A DNA stretch of 64,000 nt from positions 62,001 to 126,000 of the forward strand of contig NZ_JASJAV010000007.1 of assembly GCF_030066895.1 (NCBI RefSeq), given 5' to 3'. Within the stretch, counting starts at the first letter, position 1. Each line of letters opens with the position of its first letter. Origin of the DNA: Breoghania sp. (GTDB lineage: Bacteria; Pseudomonadota; Alphaproteobacteria; Rhizobiales; Stappiaceae). Position numbers and translations under genes: made by a program. The notes under the pieces were generated by a model. The model did not search any database. It worked only from the letters and a program-made list of their open reading frames with translations, and had not been told where the DNA came from. Of the stretch, positions 32,296 through 43,521 are shown piece after piece.

Positions 32296-32961
32296 AACCC
32301 GCGCCTTTTCTTCGCCACATCGTCAGCTGTCCCGGCATAGGCATTTCACGCGACTCATGAGGACGGCTAAGACCTATGCCCGATGTGTCGTTACGTAGGA
32401 ACGACACAAGTGGAATGGAATCGCTCCCGATTGAAACGATTCATTCAACTCTCGTTTACCTCTGCGGCAACTGCATGGCGCGTATGCGAACCATGCGATT
32501 GTGCAGAGGTTCGCCGGCACATACTCTTATGGTCGGTGAACCGGATTTGTAGCACATGTCGATCCGCAATCGATCGATGCATGTAACCCTACTCCGGAAT
32601 GCGCATCTTATGCGCCGACGCTGTCGCCCCCGGCGCATCCACGGGACGATGGCGAGGTCGGGCTTTCCACGAAAGCTCTGCTGGCTGGTTCAGAAGTCAT
32701 GACAGCACCACGACGTAAACGGAGTGCCTCCAGGGTGCGCCGTTTTCCTTGGGCTCGAAGCAAACCGCAGGTCCGATGCACTGTGCACGGTCCTTGGAGA
32801 AAGCGACGACCGGGCGGGATCTCCTCGGCAGGACTGCCGGAGCCCGCCCGAACCGAACGCAGGGCACACTTGGCCCGCGTTGGTAAAACGTCAAACGGCT
32901 GAGTTTACGATGGAAGGCACCGGGACTGATGGTCCCGGAAAACAAAAAGAAGGCAAGAAAA
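32296..32961. other. Gene-poor interval with one inverted repeat
   Basis: In 666 bases I find no frame with protein-like composition. An 8-bp inverted repeat GTGTCGTT-ACGTAGG-AACGACAC lies at 32385-32407. A minus-strand frame from 32987 to 32697 ends CFEPKENGAPWRHSVYVVVL, which I could not assign. This may be the eroded remains of genes. Confidence 0.45.
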
Positions 32962-33165
32962 ATGGACGATCTCAGACTTCCCCGCACCGGTCAGTGCAAA
33001 TGGGCCGAAGGTACCGGTGGCGACTATATCTTTCCCTGCAAGAACCGCGCGGAGCCGGGCGTCTCCTACTGTGCGGAGCATCACGCGCTTGTTTACATTT
33101 CAGCGGAAGAGCGCCGTCGCAACCGCGAGTCCCGTCAGCAGATCGGCTCGCACGCCGCAGCCTGA
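32962..33165 (+). CDS. Small GcrA-like zinc-binding domain protein
   Basis: This 67-residue protein contains QCKWAEGTGGDYIFPCKN and PGVSYCAEHHALVYI, spacing cysteines and a histidine as in the C-terminal part of GcrA (CKWPIG..FCG..YCxEHAxLAY). It lacks the N-terminal DNA-binding helices of GcrA. In Caulobacter that C-terminal domain contacts sigma-70, so a stand-alone copy could touch RNA polymerase, but this is inference. The ATG at 32962 follows AAGGCAAGAAAA, and the reading frame stays open upstream to 32929. It is intact between degraded neighbours. Confidence 0.7.
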   Translation: MDDLRLPRTGQCKWAEGTGGDYIFPCKNRAEPGVSYCAEHHALVYISAEERRRNRESRQQIGSHAAA

Positions 33166-33219
33166 GTCAGGAACGCCGCTGCGCTTTCCGGTTGGTCCGG
33201 TGCAGCGGCTTCTCGAAAA

Positions 33220-33793
33220 TCATGCGGAGACGCGGCCGATATAGTCCACAAAGACCGCAAGCTGCTTGCCCACGACTTCGCGCGTCGGACCGTCGGTCAG
33301 CGCCAGCGTATCGGCATCGAACTTCTGGTGCCCCGCACCGATGAAGACTTCGGGCACGGTGAAGACATCGGCGCCCAGGAACACCATCACCTGACCCAGG
33401 TGATACTGCATCCGCGCCCCGCCGAGCTGCCCCATGGAAACCGACTGCAGGCAGACAGGCTTGTTCTTGAAGGGCTGATCCTCGGTGCGCGACACCCAAT
33501 CCAGTGCGTTCTTCAAAACACCCAGCATGGAGCAATTGTATTCCGGCGAGGCGATGATGACCACATCGGCGGCATGGATCGCCTCCGCAAGCGCTGTCAC
33601 GTCCGCGGGAACCCCATCGCTGCCCTGCACATCCGAATTGTAAGGCGGGATCGAGCCGATGCCCGGAGCTTCGGTGATGGTCCATGCGCTCGGGCGCAAG
33701 CTCGGGCAGGACCCGCAACAAGGCATGGTTGTAGGACCCTTTGCGTAGGCTGCCGCAAAGGCCGACTACGTTCAATGTGTCTTTCCTCGCCAT
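33220..33793 (-). pseudogene. NAD(P)H-dependent FMN reductase, frameshifted
   Basis: The protein starts MARKDTLNVVGLCGSLRKGS with YNHALLRVLPELAP. The frame changes near 33690 and continues as the flavodoxin-like core: TEAPGIGSIPPYNSDVQG, VVIIASPEYNCSMLGVLKNA (the SPEYN motif), LDWVSR and SMGQLGGARMQYHLGQVMVF. It resembles chromate/quinone reductases of the NADPH-dependent FMN reductase family. A single indel accounts for the break, and the gene is otherwise complete at about 190 residues. Confidence 0.87.
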
Positions 33794-34089
33794 TTAAAAA
33801 CAGGCACTCCGTTTTGAAAATCGGTGCCGACACTTAAGTCCCAGCGACCTCACCCTAATAGCGTATGGCTGACCGGAAGATTCTCCCACTGGTTGAAATT
33901 TGAACCGGCTGAACATTCGCAGGTTGCGGACCGTTTATTTCCGACCTTTTCCATACCTCTTCATCCATAGCGAAAATCAATCGCACACGGCACCATTTTC
34001 CGTTGCCTAACGATACGGAATAGGGCGAGAAACGCCGAAAGGGCTCGGCCAGAGCCGATCGACCCGGAAACAACAAAGGGAGGCGCCCC

Positions 34090-35060
34090 ATGTCCATGCC
34101 GGAACCCTGTTACGACATCGCCCATCTCGGCCACGTGGAAATGTTCACCAACAAGCCTGAGGCGAGCCTCGATTTCTTCGTCAACATCCTCGGCCTCACC
34201 GCCTCCGGCACCGAGGGCGACAGCGTCTATCTGAGAGCCTGGGACGATCACAAGTTCCATACGCTGAAGCTGACGGCCTCGAACACGACGGGCGTCGGCC
34301 ATTGGGCTATCGCGCGTCCAGCGCTCAGGCACTGGAGCACTGGGTCAAGGCCATCGAGGCGATGGGTGCGGGCCTCGGCTGGAGCGAGGGAGATCTCGGC
34401 CACGGCGCCGCCTACCGCTTCCGGGATCCGGACGGGCACATTTTCGAGATCTATTACGACACCACTCGCTAAGTGCCGCCGGAATCGGAAAAGCCGGCCC
34501 TGAAGAACCAGGCGTAGCGCTATCACGGGCGCGGGGTCTGCGTGCGTCGGATCGACCATCAGAACCTTCTGGCGAGCGATGTCGATGCGATTGCCGATTT
34601 CATGCCGCGCGCGCTCGGCAGCCGCATCACCGAACGCATCATGCTGGACACTGGCCATCTCGGCGGTTGCTGGTTCACGGTCAACAACAAGAGCTACGAC
34701 ATCGCCTATACGGGCGATCACACCGGCTCGCATGGGCGCTTCCACCATGTCACCTATGCGCTCGACCAGCGGGAGTACATTTTGCAGGCGGCCGACATCT
34801 TTCTGGAAAACGGCGTCTATATCGAGACCTGCCCGCACAAGCACGCGGTGCAGCAGACCTTCTTCCTCTATGTTTACGAGCCCGCCGGAAACCGGGTCGA
34901 GGTCGCCAATGCGGGCGCCCGGCTGATCCTTGCGCCCGACTGGGAAAGTCGTCACCTGGACGGAAGGGGAGCGCAAGAAGGGGCAGGCCTGGGGCCTGAA
35001 GACAATCGAGTCCTTCCACACCCAACGGCACGCCGCCGGTCGGAGGCAGCAAGAGCGGGT
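34090..35060 (+). pseudogene. Catechol 2,3-dioxygenase-type extradiol dioxygenase, heavily damaged
   Basis: The vicinal-oxygen-chelate repeats are recognisable: CYDIAHLGHVEMFTNKPEAS (metal His), then after a one-base loss near 34310 QALEHWVKAIEAMGAGLGWS and FRDPDGHIFEIYYD. In-frame stops follow at 34470 (TAA) and 34515 (TAG, where the family has Gln). Next come RRIDHQNLLASDVDAIADFM, HGRFHHVTYALDQREYILQA (metal His) and KHAVQQTFFLYVYEPAGNRV (metal Glu region). Two more frame changes near 34945 and 35025 split off RKKGQAWGLKTIESFHT. Two nonsense codons and three indels make this certain as a pseudogene. The 3' end is approximate. Confidence 0.9.
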
Positions 35061-35102
35061 GCGCCTGCCGCGCCCGCACCTTGCCTTGTCACACTCCTCG
35101 CA

Positions 35103-35147
35103 CTTTCCTCCGTCATCCCCGGCTTGACCGGGGATGACGGAGGAAAG
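35103..35147. repeat. Perfect 20-bp inverted repeat, REP-like element
   Basis: Arms at 35103-35122 and 35128-35147 are exactly complementary around a CTTGA loop, with core GTCATCCCCGG-CTTGA-CCGGGGATGAC. Elements with this core (TCATCCCCGGCTTGACCGGGGATGA-like) occur as dispersed repeats in several alphaproteobacterial genomes. It lies between the dead dioxygenase and CoA-transferase genes. It could also act as a transcription stop, but there is no T tract. Confidence 0.8.
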
Positions 35148-35196
35148 ATCTCGCCAATCCGCCCCCACCGAGGTCGGAAGGCCCCTCCCATCCCGC

Positions 35197-36321
35197 TCAA
35201 TCCCTGCCGACGAGAGCCTCCGCGACCTCTCCATCCAGCCCCCAGCCTGACAGCACGGTTCCACGCTCGCCCGGCGCATGCTTGATCGCTCCCGGCATAC
35301 GTCCAAAGCGCGGGGCGGCGGTGGGCTGGACCACACCGGAAATTTCGGCAAACGTGCCGCGCGCGGCATTGTGAGGGTGATCGCCCACCTCCTCCATCGC
35401 CAAAACCGGTGCAATGCAGTGATTGAAACCCTCAAAGGCAGCGACCCAGTCGTCTCGATCCCGCGTGAGGAAAATCTCCTGCAAGGCTTCTCGACGCTGA
35501 GGCCACAGGGTCGGATCGTATTGATCCGGTCCGAACGCCTCCACGCCCATTACCCTGGCGAAAGCCTCGTGGAACTGCGGTCCGATCGGCCGGACGGCCA
35601 GATGGCGGCCATCGCGACACCGGTAGGTGGTGTAGAAATGGGCCGCCCCGTCGAGCATGTTCGTCTCGCGCGCATCCTGCCATTGCCCCATCGCCTTCAG
35701 GCTGTAGACGAAGGCCATGAGCAGAGACGATCCGTCGGTCATGGCGGCATCAACCACCTGACCACGACCCGATTGCGCACGTTCGAACAGCGCCGAAAGC
35801 AGTCCGACCAGCGCCAGCATGCCACCACCGCCATAGTCACCCACGAGATTGAGCGGCGGCACACAGGCCGGTCGGCGGGGCCGATGGCGTGCAGCGCCCC
35901 GGAGAGCTCGATATTAAGTGAGATCGTGCCCGGCGCGCGGCACAAGCGGTCCCTCCTGGCCCCACCCAGTCACCCGGGTGACGATCAGGCCGGGATTGTC
36001 CGCCATCAGATCGTCCGGAGCGAGACCGAGCCGTTCCAGCACGCCCGGCCGAAAACCTTCCAGCACCACATCTGCCTTGGCAACGAGCGCGCGGGCCAGA
36101 GCCGCGTCGTCCGCATTCTTCAGATCGAGCCCCACGCGCGCGGAGCGCCCGCGGCACGTGATGTCACGCGGATCAGTTTGCGTCGCACCGGGCCGGTCGA
36201 TGCGCACGATTTCGGCCTCCAGATCCGACAGAACCATCGTGGCAAACGGGACAGGCCCAATCGCTGCGAACTCAACCACCTTGAGACCGGCCAGCGGTCC
36301 TCCCCCGTTTACGCCGCTCAC
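35197..36321 (-). pseudogene. CaiB/BaiF family CoA transferase, frameshifted
   Basis: The N-terminal part reads GPLAGLKVVEFAAIGPVPFA, VRIDRPGATQTDPRDITCRG, GLDLKNADDAALARALVAKA and ADVVLEGFRPGVLERLGL, typical of type III CoA transferases. At HDLT (about 35910) an extra base creates a TAA, and another indel about 60 bases on restores the frame. The remainder is open: PLNLVGDYGGGGMLALVGLL, GRGQVVDAAMTDGSSLLMAF and LDGAAHFYTTYRCRDGRHLA. The best match in style is alpha-methylacyl-CoA racemase. GTG 36321 (VSGVNGGGPL) is the likely start. Confidence 0.87.
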
Positions 36322-36386
36322 GCCGTTCCTTTCCCGATTGTCACTGTGTTTTCCTCCCCTCGTCGGTTTTTCCGCCGACGCCCTCC

Positions 36387-37602
36387 TCAAACCTCGCTAT
36401 CGATCAGGATCGCTCTGAAATCATTGACGTTCGTGCCCGTCGGCCCTGGCGAGAAAAGATCGTCCAGAGCCGAGAATGCCGACCATGCGTCGTTGTCGGC
36501 CAACAGGGCGGTGACATCGAGCCCGGCAGCCGCCAGCCGGGCAGCCATTTCGCTGTCGGCAAAGGTTCCGGCATTCTCCTCGGTGCCATCGATGCCGTCC
36601 GTGTCGACCGCAAGAGCGGTGATGGTATGCGCACTGGCAATGCGCGAGGCAAAGGAAAGCAGGCATTTGGTATTCCTCCCGCCCTTGCCGTTGCCGCGCA
36701 CCGTCACGGTCATCTCGCCGCCGGACAGGAGAAGGACGGGCGTGAAGAAGGGATGATCGTTGCGCGCCACTTCGAGCGCGAGCGCTGCGTGGAACAGCCC
36801 CGCCTCGCGCGCGTCTCCCTCGATCGCATCGGACAGGACTGCCGTATCGATCCCGACTTCGTAAGCCGCGGAAGCAATGATGTGGGTCTCGTTGCAAGCA
36901 AAGCGCGGATCATTCGCCGTGGGCGCGCCGGATGCAGTTTCCAGATGACGACGGATCGCATCGGGCAGCGCGATGGCGTAGTTCCGCGCGGCCTCGATGG
37001 CATCGGCGGGCGTGGCCATGTCGGACGCGATCAGGCTCACCATACGGGCCGGATTATGCGGCGACAGCCAAACGTCCGCCCTTGATGCGCGAGAACTGCT
37101 TGCGGATGGTGTTCATCGCCGAAATCGGCGCGCCGGAGGCAAGCAGAATCTCGTTGAGCGCGATCTCGTCGGCAAGCGAGAACCCGTCCAGCGGGGCAGG
37201 CAGCAAGGCCGATCCGCCACCGCATATGAGCGCGACGACGAGATCGTCCTCGCTCAAGCCTTCAACCCGCTCCAGCAACCGCTTCGAGCCTGCAAGCCCG
37301 GCCTCGTCGGGCACCGGATGGGCGGCCTCCAGAACCTCGATCCGCTCGCAGGGCACGGCATAGCCGTATCGGATGACGACCGTTCCCTTCTAGAGCGGGG
37401 CCCGTCCACAGCCGTTCCGCGCACGGACCATTTGAGCAGCGCCCTTACCGGCGCCGACGACAATGGTGCGGCCCTTTGGGACGGGCGGAAGGTGATCGGC
37501 AATGGATCCTTCGGGCTGCGCGGCCACCACCGCGGCCGTAAACAGATGCTCAAGGAAACGCCGCGCTTCTGCCGCCGACTTCACCTGCAAACTCCCTTTC
37601 AT
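36387..37602 (-). pseudogene. Glycerate 2-kinase (GckA/TtuD/MOFRL family), nonsense and frameshift
   Basis: From about 37602 the reading is EARRFLEHLFTAAVVAAQPE, then PKGRTIVVGAGKGAAQMV and an in-frame TAG at 37390-37392 in [20 protein letters not shown] (family has Glu). Next come [40 protein letters not shown] and [20 protein letters not shown], then a one-base shift near 37055. The segment usually holding SDVPGDDPAVIASGPT is missing, so an internal deletion is likely. The MOFRL end is kept (LLSGGEMTVTVRGNGKGGRN, ALAVDTDGIDGTEENAG). Confidence 0.88.
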
Positions 37603-37716
37603 CGATTCCTGAAAGGTAGCATTGTCGAGTTCGTCTGCGATGCCAAGGGGTCTAAGGGCGAAGAAAACGAACGGCAGATCCAAACGACTCGCATAGCTCT
37701 GCGGACGCGCTGCGCG

Positions 37717-38595
37717 TCAGGCTGCGCCGTCCAGTCGCCGAACCGCGGTGACAGCTCCGTATTCAGCCGCAGCGATGCGGGCGACGGCCCCAGCGAGCGG
37801 TTCGCTTGACGTCGTCATGGTGTAACCGTTGGCATGCAGCAGCGTCTCACCATCCCGCATGATCCCGACATGGCCCTTCGAGAAGACAAGATCGCCGCGC
37901 CACAAGGGCGGCAGGCCTTCGGAAATATCGAGGGCATGGCCCAGATCACGCGCCTGCATGTCACTGTCACGCGGGCAGGCGATGCCCGCCGCATCGAGCG
38001 CCAGTTGCACGAGCGCGGAACAATCGAGCCCGATGCTTGAGCGCCCTCCCCACAGATAGGGGGTGCCGAGAAAACGCTCGGCCACTGCAACCCAATCCTC
38101 AGCGTGGGTTCCGATCGGCACCAGGTGGCGTGCGATCACGGCAGATCCGTCCGGCAGAAGCGCATAACGCGTGCCGCGGGTTTCCGCCTCGCCGACAACG
38201 GTGAGATGAGAGCCGATGGAGAGGCATTCGAGCGCGGGAGCGCGCAGTTCCGGGCCCGGATAGCGGAAGCTGCGAAGCTCCGCCAGTCGGTGGGTGGGAC
38301 GAGGGTCGATCGGTGCAAGAGCACTTTCGGCAATCCAGCCAACATAGTCGTCGGCCGCATTCTGCACCCAGGCCCAACCCTCGTGCCGCTCGTAGACCGT
38401 CACCGCCTCGCCGAAGAGAAGTTCGGTATCGAGCGACCTGTCGTCCGGCGACGGTTCCGGCCTCATCGGCGCGATGGCAACCGCGATGCGGGCCGGGGTG
38501 CCGTTCGTATAGCGCTCCGCCTCATGGACACCCTTCAGATACGCGGATGCAAGATCCGGGCGCCACGGCGTCGTGCGGCGGTCGGGCGTCGTCAT
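37717..38595 (-). CDS. NlpC/P60 family peptidase with SH3-like domains
   Basis: This 292-residue protein has two bacterial SH3-like segments (GEAVTVYERHEGWAWVQNAA, DDYVGWIAESAL) followed by an NlpC/P60 cysteine-peptidase domain: LGTPYLWGGRSSIGLDCSAL (catalytic Cys), RGDLVFSKGHVGIMRDG (catalytic His) and LLHANGYTM. Such enzymes cleave peptide cross-links of peptidoglycan, often gamma-D-Glu-diaminopimelate bonds. No clear signal peptide is seen. The start overlaps the marR stop by four bases, and leucyl aminopeptidase lies beyond marR on the same strand; this trio recurs in Hyphomicrobiales. It is intact. Confidence 0.9.
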   Translation of the reverse strand: MTTPDRRTTPWRPDLASAYLKGVHEAERYTNGTPARIAVAIAPMRPEPSPDDRSLDTELLFGEAVTVYERHEGWAWVQNAADDYVGWIAESALAPIDPRPTHRLAELRSFRYPGPELRAPALECLSIGSHLTVVGEAETRGTRYALLPDGSAVIARHLVPIGTHAEDWVAVAERFLGTPYLWGGRSSIGLDCSALVQLALDAAGIACPRDSDMQARDLGHALDISEGLPPLWRGDLVFSKGHVGIMRDGETLLHANGYTMTTSSEPLAGAVARIAAAEYGAVTAVRRLDGAA

Positions 38596-38942
38596 GAGCG
38601 GATCTCCGCGGCCTTCTCGACGACCACGTCGGCCAGCCGCTCCAGATAGAGTGCACCGTCGACCGTGCGCAGGATGACCACGTTGCGCCGGTCGGTCTCG
38701 TCGCGCTTGCGATCGACGAGCTTCATCCGGCCCATCGTATCAAGCGCACGGGTAATGGCGGGCTTGGTGACGCCAAGCTTCTGGGCGAGCCCACGCACCG
38801 TGTGCGGGGGCAGCTCCAGATAGACCGTCAGCAGGATCGCCATCTGGCGGGCGGTCAGGTCCTGCTCGCCGAAATGCACCAGGTCCAGCGTGACATTATG
38901 CCAGAGTTTCAGAGCCTGGCTTGCGCGGATCTCGATCGCCAT
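38592..38942 (-). CDS. MarR family transcriptional regulator
   Basis: The 116-residue winged-helix protein shows LTARQMAILLTVYLELPPHT, VRGLAQKLGVTKPAITRALD (recognition helix) and KLVDRKRDETDRRNVVILRT (wing with the DxRD-type motif). It is compact for MarR but complete. It is translationally coupled to the NlpC/P60 gene (ATGA overlap), so it may control that gene and itself. The ligand is unknown. Confidence 0.9.
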   Translation of the reverse strand: MAIEIRASQALKLWHNVTLDLVHFGEQDLTARQMAILLTVYLELPPHTVRGLAQKLGVTKPAITRALDTMGRMKLVDRKRDETDRRNVVILRTVDGALYLERLADVVVEKAAEIRS

Positions 38943-39070
38943 GGTGCGGATGCTCGCCTTCGAAGCACCGGAACATCGTGTGATGTGCCGACCCGGCGCA
39001 TCTTGTGGCGCCGGGCATAAATCATTTCGGTTCCGGTATAGAATCCGATGCCGATCGCATTAAGCGCGCG

Positions 39071-40447
<1,377 letters not shown>

Positions 40448-40644
40448 GGCAACAAGGCTCCGAAAAGGGGGAAGGACGAATGGCCGGAAGAGTACGGAGC
40501 GGGCATATACAAAGCAACGGCGCCAATCGGTTTAACCAACCATTAGGGTGAATGAATTATTACCGGATTGGATTTGCGATCCCCCGCGTCGGCAACCGGA
40601 GTACCCTCATGCCAGCCCGCACAAGCTCGAAAGCGCCCTCGCAC

Positions 40645-41417
40645 ATGCCCCGTATTCGCCTGAGCCTTGCTCTTGTCGCAGCCCTCTCACGCTGGCGGGT
40701 TGCGTGACGGACGGCTCCATGTCAGCGCATACGCGCGGACAATCGAGCGCTCCGGCGCCGGGCACTGCCGATACGATCAAGGCCGTGGGCTACTGGGAAA
40801 AGCGCTACGAGACCGAGCCGGAGGAAAAGGCGAACATTCTCGGCTATGCGGGAGCCTTGCGGCGCAACGACCAGCTCGATCAGGCGCTCGAGGTTCTGCG
40901 CCGGGGGCTGATCAAGCACCGTGAAGATCGCGAGATCGCCGCCGCCTACGGCAAAATCCTGGCGCAGAAGGGACGCTTCAAGGAGGCGCTCAACGTCATC
41001 CAGGAAGCCCAGCCCCCGACCCAGCCCGACTGTAAGCTGATGTCGGCAGAAGCGGCCATTCACGACCAGCTCGGCGATCACCCCGCGCGCGCCACCTCTA
41101 CAAGGAAGCGTTGAAGATTCTACAAGGAAGCGTTGAAGATCGTTCCGGGAGAGCCGTCCGTCCTCAACAATCTGGCGATGAGCCACGTTCTGGAAAATGA
41201 TCTGACGAGCGCGGAGAAGATCCTGCGCAGCGCCATGGCGAGCAGCACCAAGGACACGCGCATCCGCCAGAACCTGGCACTGGTGCTCAGCCTTCAGGGG
41301 CGCTTTGCGGAAGCCGAGCAGGTTGCCAGTACCGACTTGCCGCCGGAACAGGTGAAGGCCAACATGGCCTATCTGAAGCGCATGCTCGCACGCAGCGGCA
41401 AGAACCGGGCAAGCTGA
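40645..41417 (+). pseudogene. TPR lipoprotein, broken by frameshifts and a 22-bp duplication
   Basis: From ATG 40645 the signal sequence MPRIRLSLALVAAL loses frame just before the lipobox, which reads LTLAGCVTDG in the next frame. TPR-like helices follow: YWEKRYETEPEEKANILGYA, QALEVLRRGLIKHREDREIA and GRFKEALNVIQEAQPPTQPD. An indel in the GCGCGC run near 41085 and a tandem 22-bp duplication (41097-41140) then place a TGA in the reading. After the duplication the frame reopens with KIVPGEPSVLNNLAMSHVLE and ending RMLARSGKNRAS. TadD-like pilus-assembly lipoproteins have this layout, but the function is not certain. Confidence 0.87.
41097..41140 (+). repeat. 22-bp perfect tandem duplication
   Basis: The 22 bases beginning TCTACAAGGAAGCG occur twice in direct succession (41097-41118 and 41119-41140), inside the TPR lipoprotein gene. 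The unit encodes the LYKEALKI part of one TPR helix. Twenty-two is not a multiple of three, so the event changes the frame; it is typical of replication slippage. Confidence 0.95.
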
Positions 41418-41705
41418 AACGGCGCCTCTTTCCCTTCAACGCAAACGTTTTTCCGCATCCCTCGTCAGGGATACCGACACTATTCCTCGGATTGATTGTA
41501 GTGTCGAAATGTGCTCTTAAGCATCGCGTGTTCGCGCTCAAAAATGCGGCGCGTCGCGACAACTGACGGGCCCGCGATATCTGCCTTCCCGCCAATGGCG
41601 GCAGTAACCGGGCATTGCCAGCCTCATATTGACAAAGCCCGCGAGGCCTTGGTGCCCCTTCTTCGCCTTCTCACCCAGTGGTTATTAAAAGACCCTGAAA
41701 GCTCG

Positions 41706-43430
41706 ATGTCGCTGATCCGGCGCCTGCTTGCGGAAAACGCGCGCCGCTATGTCTGGCAATACGTCATAGCCTTTTCGCTGATGGGTCTCGTCGCCGCCGC
41801 CACCGCGGGCAGCGCGTGGATCATGCGCGACATCATAAACGAGATCTTCATCGAGAAGCGCGAGAACATGGTCTATGTGATCGCGGCATTCGTCGTGACG
41901 CTCTATATCGTGAAGGGCGCCGCGACCTACGGCCAGAACGTGATCATGGCGCGCATCGGCAACAATATCGTTGCCACCAACCAGCGCCGCCTGTTCGAGC
42001 ACGTGCTGGTGCAGGGGATGGATTTCATTGACCGCCACGCGCTCGGCGACCTGTCCACCCGCATGTCTCACAACGCCTCCGCCGCACGGAACGTGATCGA
42101 CCTGATCGTGGTCTCGCTCGGGCGGGATCTGCTCTCGCTGATCAGCCTTCTCTTCGTCGTGATCTACATGGATCAGGCCATGGCGAGCCTCGCCCTGCTC
42201 GTGAGCGGACCGGCGATCATCGGCGTGTCCGCGCTTATCCGAAAGACGCGCAAAGTCGCCAAGGCACAGTTCATCTCGATCACGCAGATCGTCTCCACCA
42301 TGCAGGAGACCGTTCTGGGTGCGCGCGTCGTCAAGGCGTTCACTGCCGAAAATCTCATGCGCAAGCGCATGCACAAGACTATCAAGGATGTCGAACGGCA
42401 GTCCAACCGGATGGGCCTGCTGCGGGCACGCACGAGCCCCTTGATGGAAACGCTGGGCGGTCTCGCCGTCGGTCTCGTCATTCTCTGGGGCGGATATTCG
42501 GTTATTGAGCGCGGGTCCGATCCCGGCGCCTTCTTCGCCTTTCTCACCGCCCTGTTGATGGCCTATGAACCGGCCAAGCGGCTGGCGCGCATGAACGTGC
42601 AGCTCGAAAAGGGCATGGTCGGCGTCAAGATCATGTACGACCTGCTCGACATGGATCTGACGATCCGGGAGAAGGAAGACGCAAAGCCGCTGGACGCATC
42701 GAAGGGTGAAGTGCGCTTCGACCACGTCTTCTTCGGCTATGGGGACGATCAGAAGGCGCTCGACGATCTGGATTTCGTCGCCGAAGCCGGTGAAACCACG
42801 GCGCTGGTCGGCGCTTCGGGAACAGGCAAATCCACCGTTCTCGCGCTGCTCGAACGGTTCTACGACGTCAATGACGGCGCCATTCTGATCGACGGCCAGG
42901 ACATTCGCGACGTCACGATCGAATCCCTACGCAAGAACATTGCGCTCGTCACCCAGGACACGTTCCTTTTCGACGGCACGGTGCGCGAGAACATCCGGCA
43001 CGGACGTCCGGATGCCAGCGACGAGGAAATCATTCAGGCCGCCCGTGACGCCAATGCGGAAAAGTTCATTCTGGACCTCGCCAAGGGCTACGACGAGCCG
43101 ATCGGAGAAAATGGCGGGCGGTTGTCGGGCGGACAGCGCCAGCGCATCGCCATCGCGCGCGCCATGGTGCGCAACTCCCCGATCCTCCTGCTCGACGAGG
43201 CGACCAGCGCCCTCGATGCGGAATCGGAAGCCAAGATCCAGGCGGCCCTGGAACGCCTGATGAAAAACCGCACAACCATCGTGATCGCCCATCGCCTCTC
43301 CACCGTGCGCAACGCCGACAAGATCATCGTGATGGATCACGGCCGCTGTGCGGAAGAAGGCAGCCACAAAGAACTGATGGAAAAGGGTGCCCTTTACCAC
43401 CGCCTTCACGACCTTCAGTTCAAAGTATAA
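41706..43430 (+). CDS. ABC transporter, exporter type (fused membrane and ATPase domains)
   Basis: The half-size exporter has about 574 residues. The membrane domain has six segments (for example VWQYVIAFSLMGLVAAATAG, MVYVIAAFVVTLYIVKGAAT). The nucleotide-binding domain has Walker A ALVGASGTGKSTVLALLERF, the Q-loop VTQDTFLFDGTVRENI, the ABC signature GGRLSGGQRQRIAIARAM and Walker B LLLDEATSALDAESEAK. It resembles MsbA-like lipid exporters common in Hyphomicrobiales; the substrate is inferred at best. ATG 41706 is chosen by similarity, as the frame is open upstream to 41511 without homology. It is intact. Confidence 0.92.
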   Translation: MSLIRRLLAENARRYVWQYVIAFSLMGLVAAATAGSAWIMRDIINEIFIEKRENMVYVIAAFVVTLYIVKGAATYGQNVIMARIGNNIVATNQRRLFEHVLVQGMDFIDRHALGDLSTRMSHNASAARNVIDLIVVSLGRDLLSLISLLFVVIYMDQAMASLALLVSGPAIIGVSALIRKTRKVAKAQFISITQIVSTMQETVLGARVVKAFTAENLMRKRMHKTIKDVERQSNRMGLLRARTSPLMETLGGLAVGLVILWGGYSVIERGSDPGAFFAFLTALLMAYEPAKRLARMNVQLEKGMVGVKIMYDLLDMDLTIREKEDAKPLDASKGEVRFDHVFFGYGDDQKALDDLDFVAEAGETTALVGASGTGKSTVLALLERFYDVNDGAILIDGQDIRDVTIESLRKNIALVTQDTFLFDGTVRENIRHGRPDASDEEIIQAARDANAEKFILDLAKGYDEPIGENGGRLSGGQRQRIAIARAMVRNSPILLLDEATSALDAESEAKIQAALERLMKNRTTIVIAHRLSTVRNADKIIVMDHGRCAEEGSHKELMEKGALYHRLHDLQFKV

Positions 43431-43474
43431 TTCCAACCTCAACGCTACTGTCGGAATTGTTCCTGGTTAATTTC

Positions 43475-43500
43475 GGAACCATCGAGATCGCTCATGCATT
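43475..43500 (+). promoter_or_regulatory. Weak EcfG-like promoter
   Basis: GGAAC at 43475-43479 is followed after 17 bases by CATT at 43497-43500, one mismatch from the EcfG -10 CGTT. The next gene starts 22 bases on. It is suggestive only, because of the mismatch, but it is close to the stress-response locus. Confidence 0.35.
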
Positions 43501-43521
43501 GATTGGGTGGAGGTACTCGTT

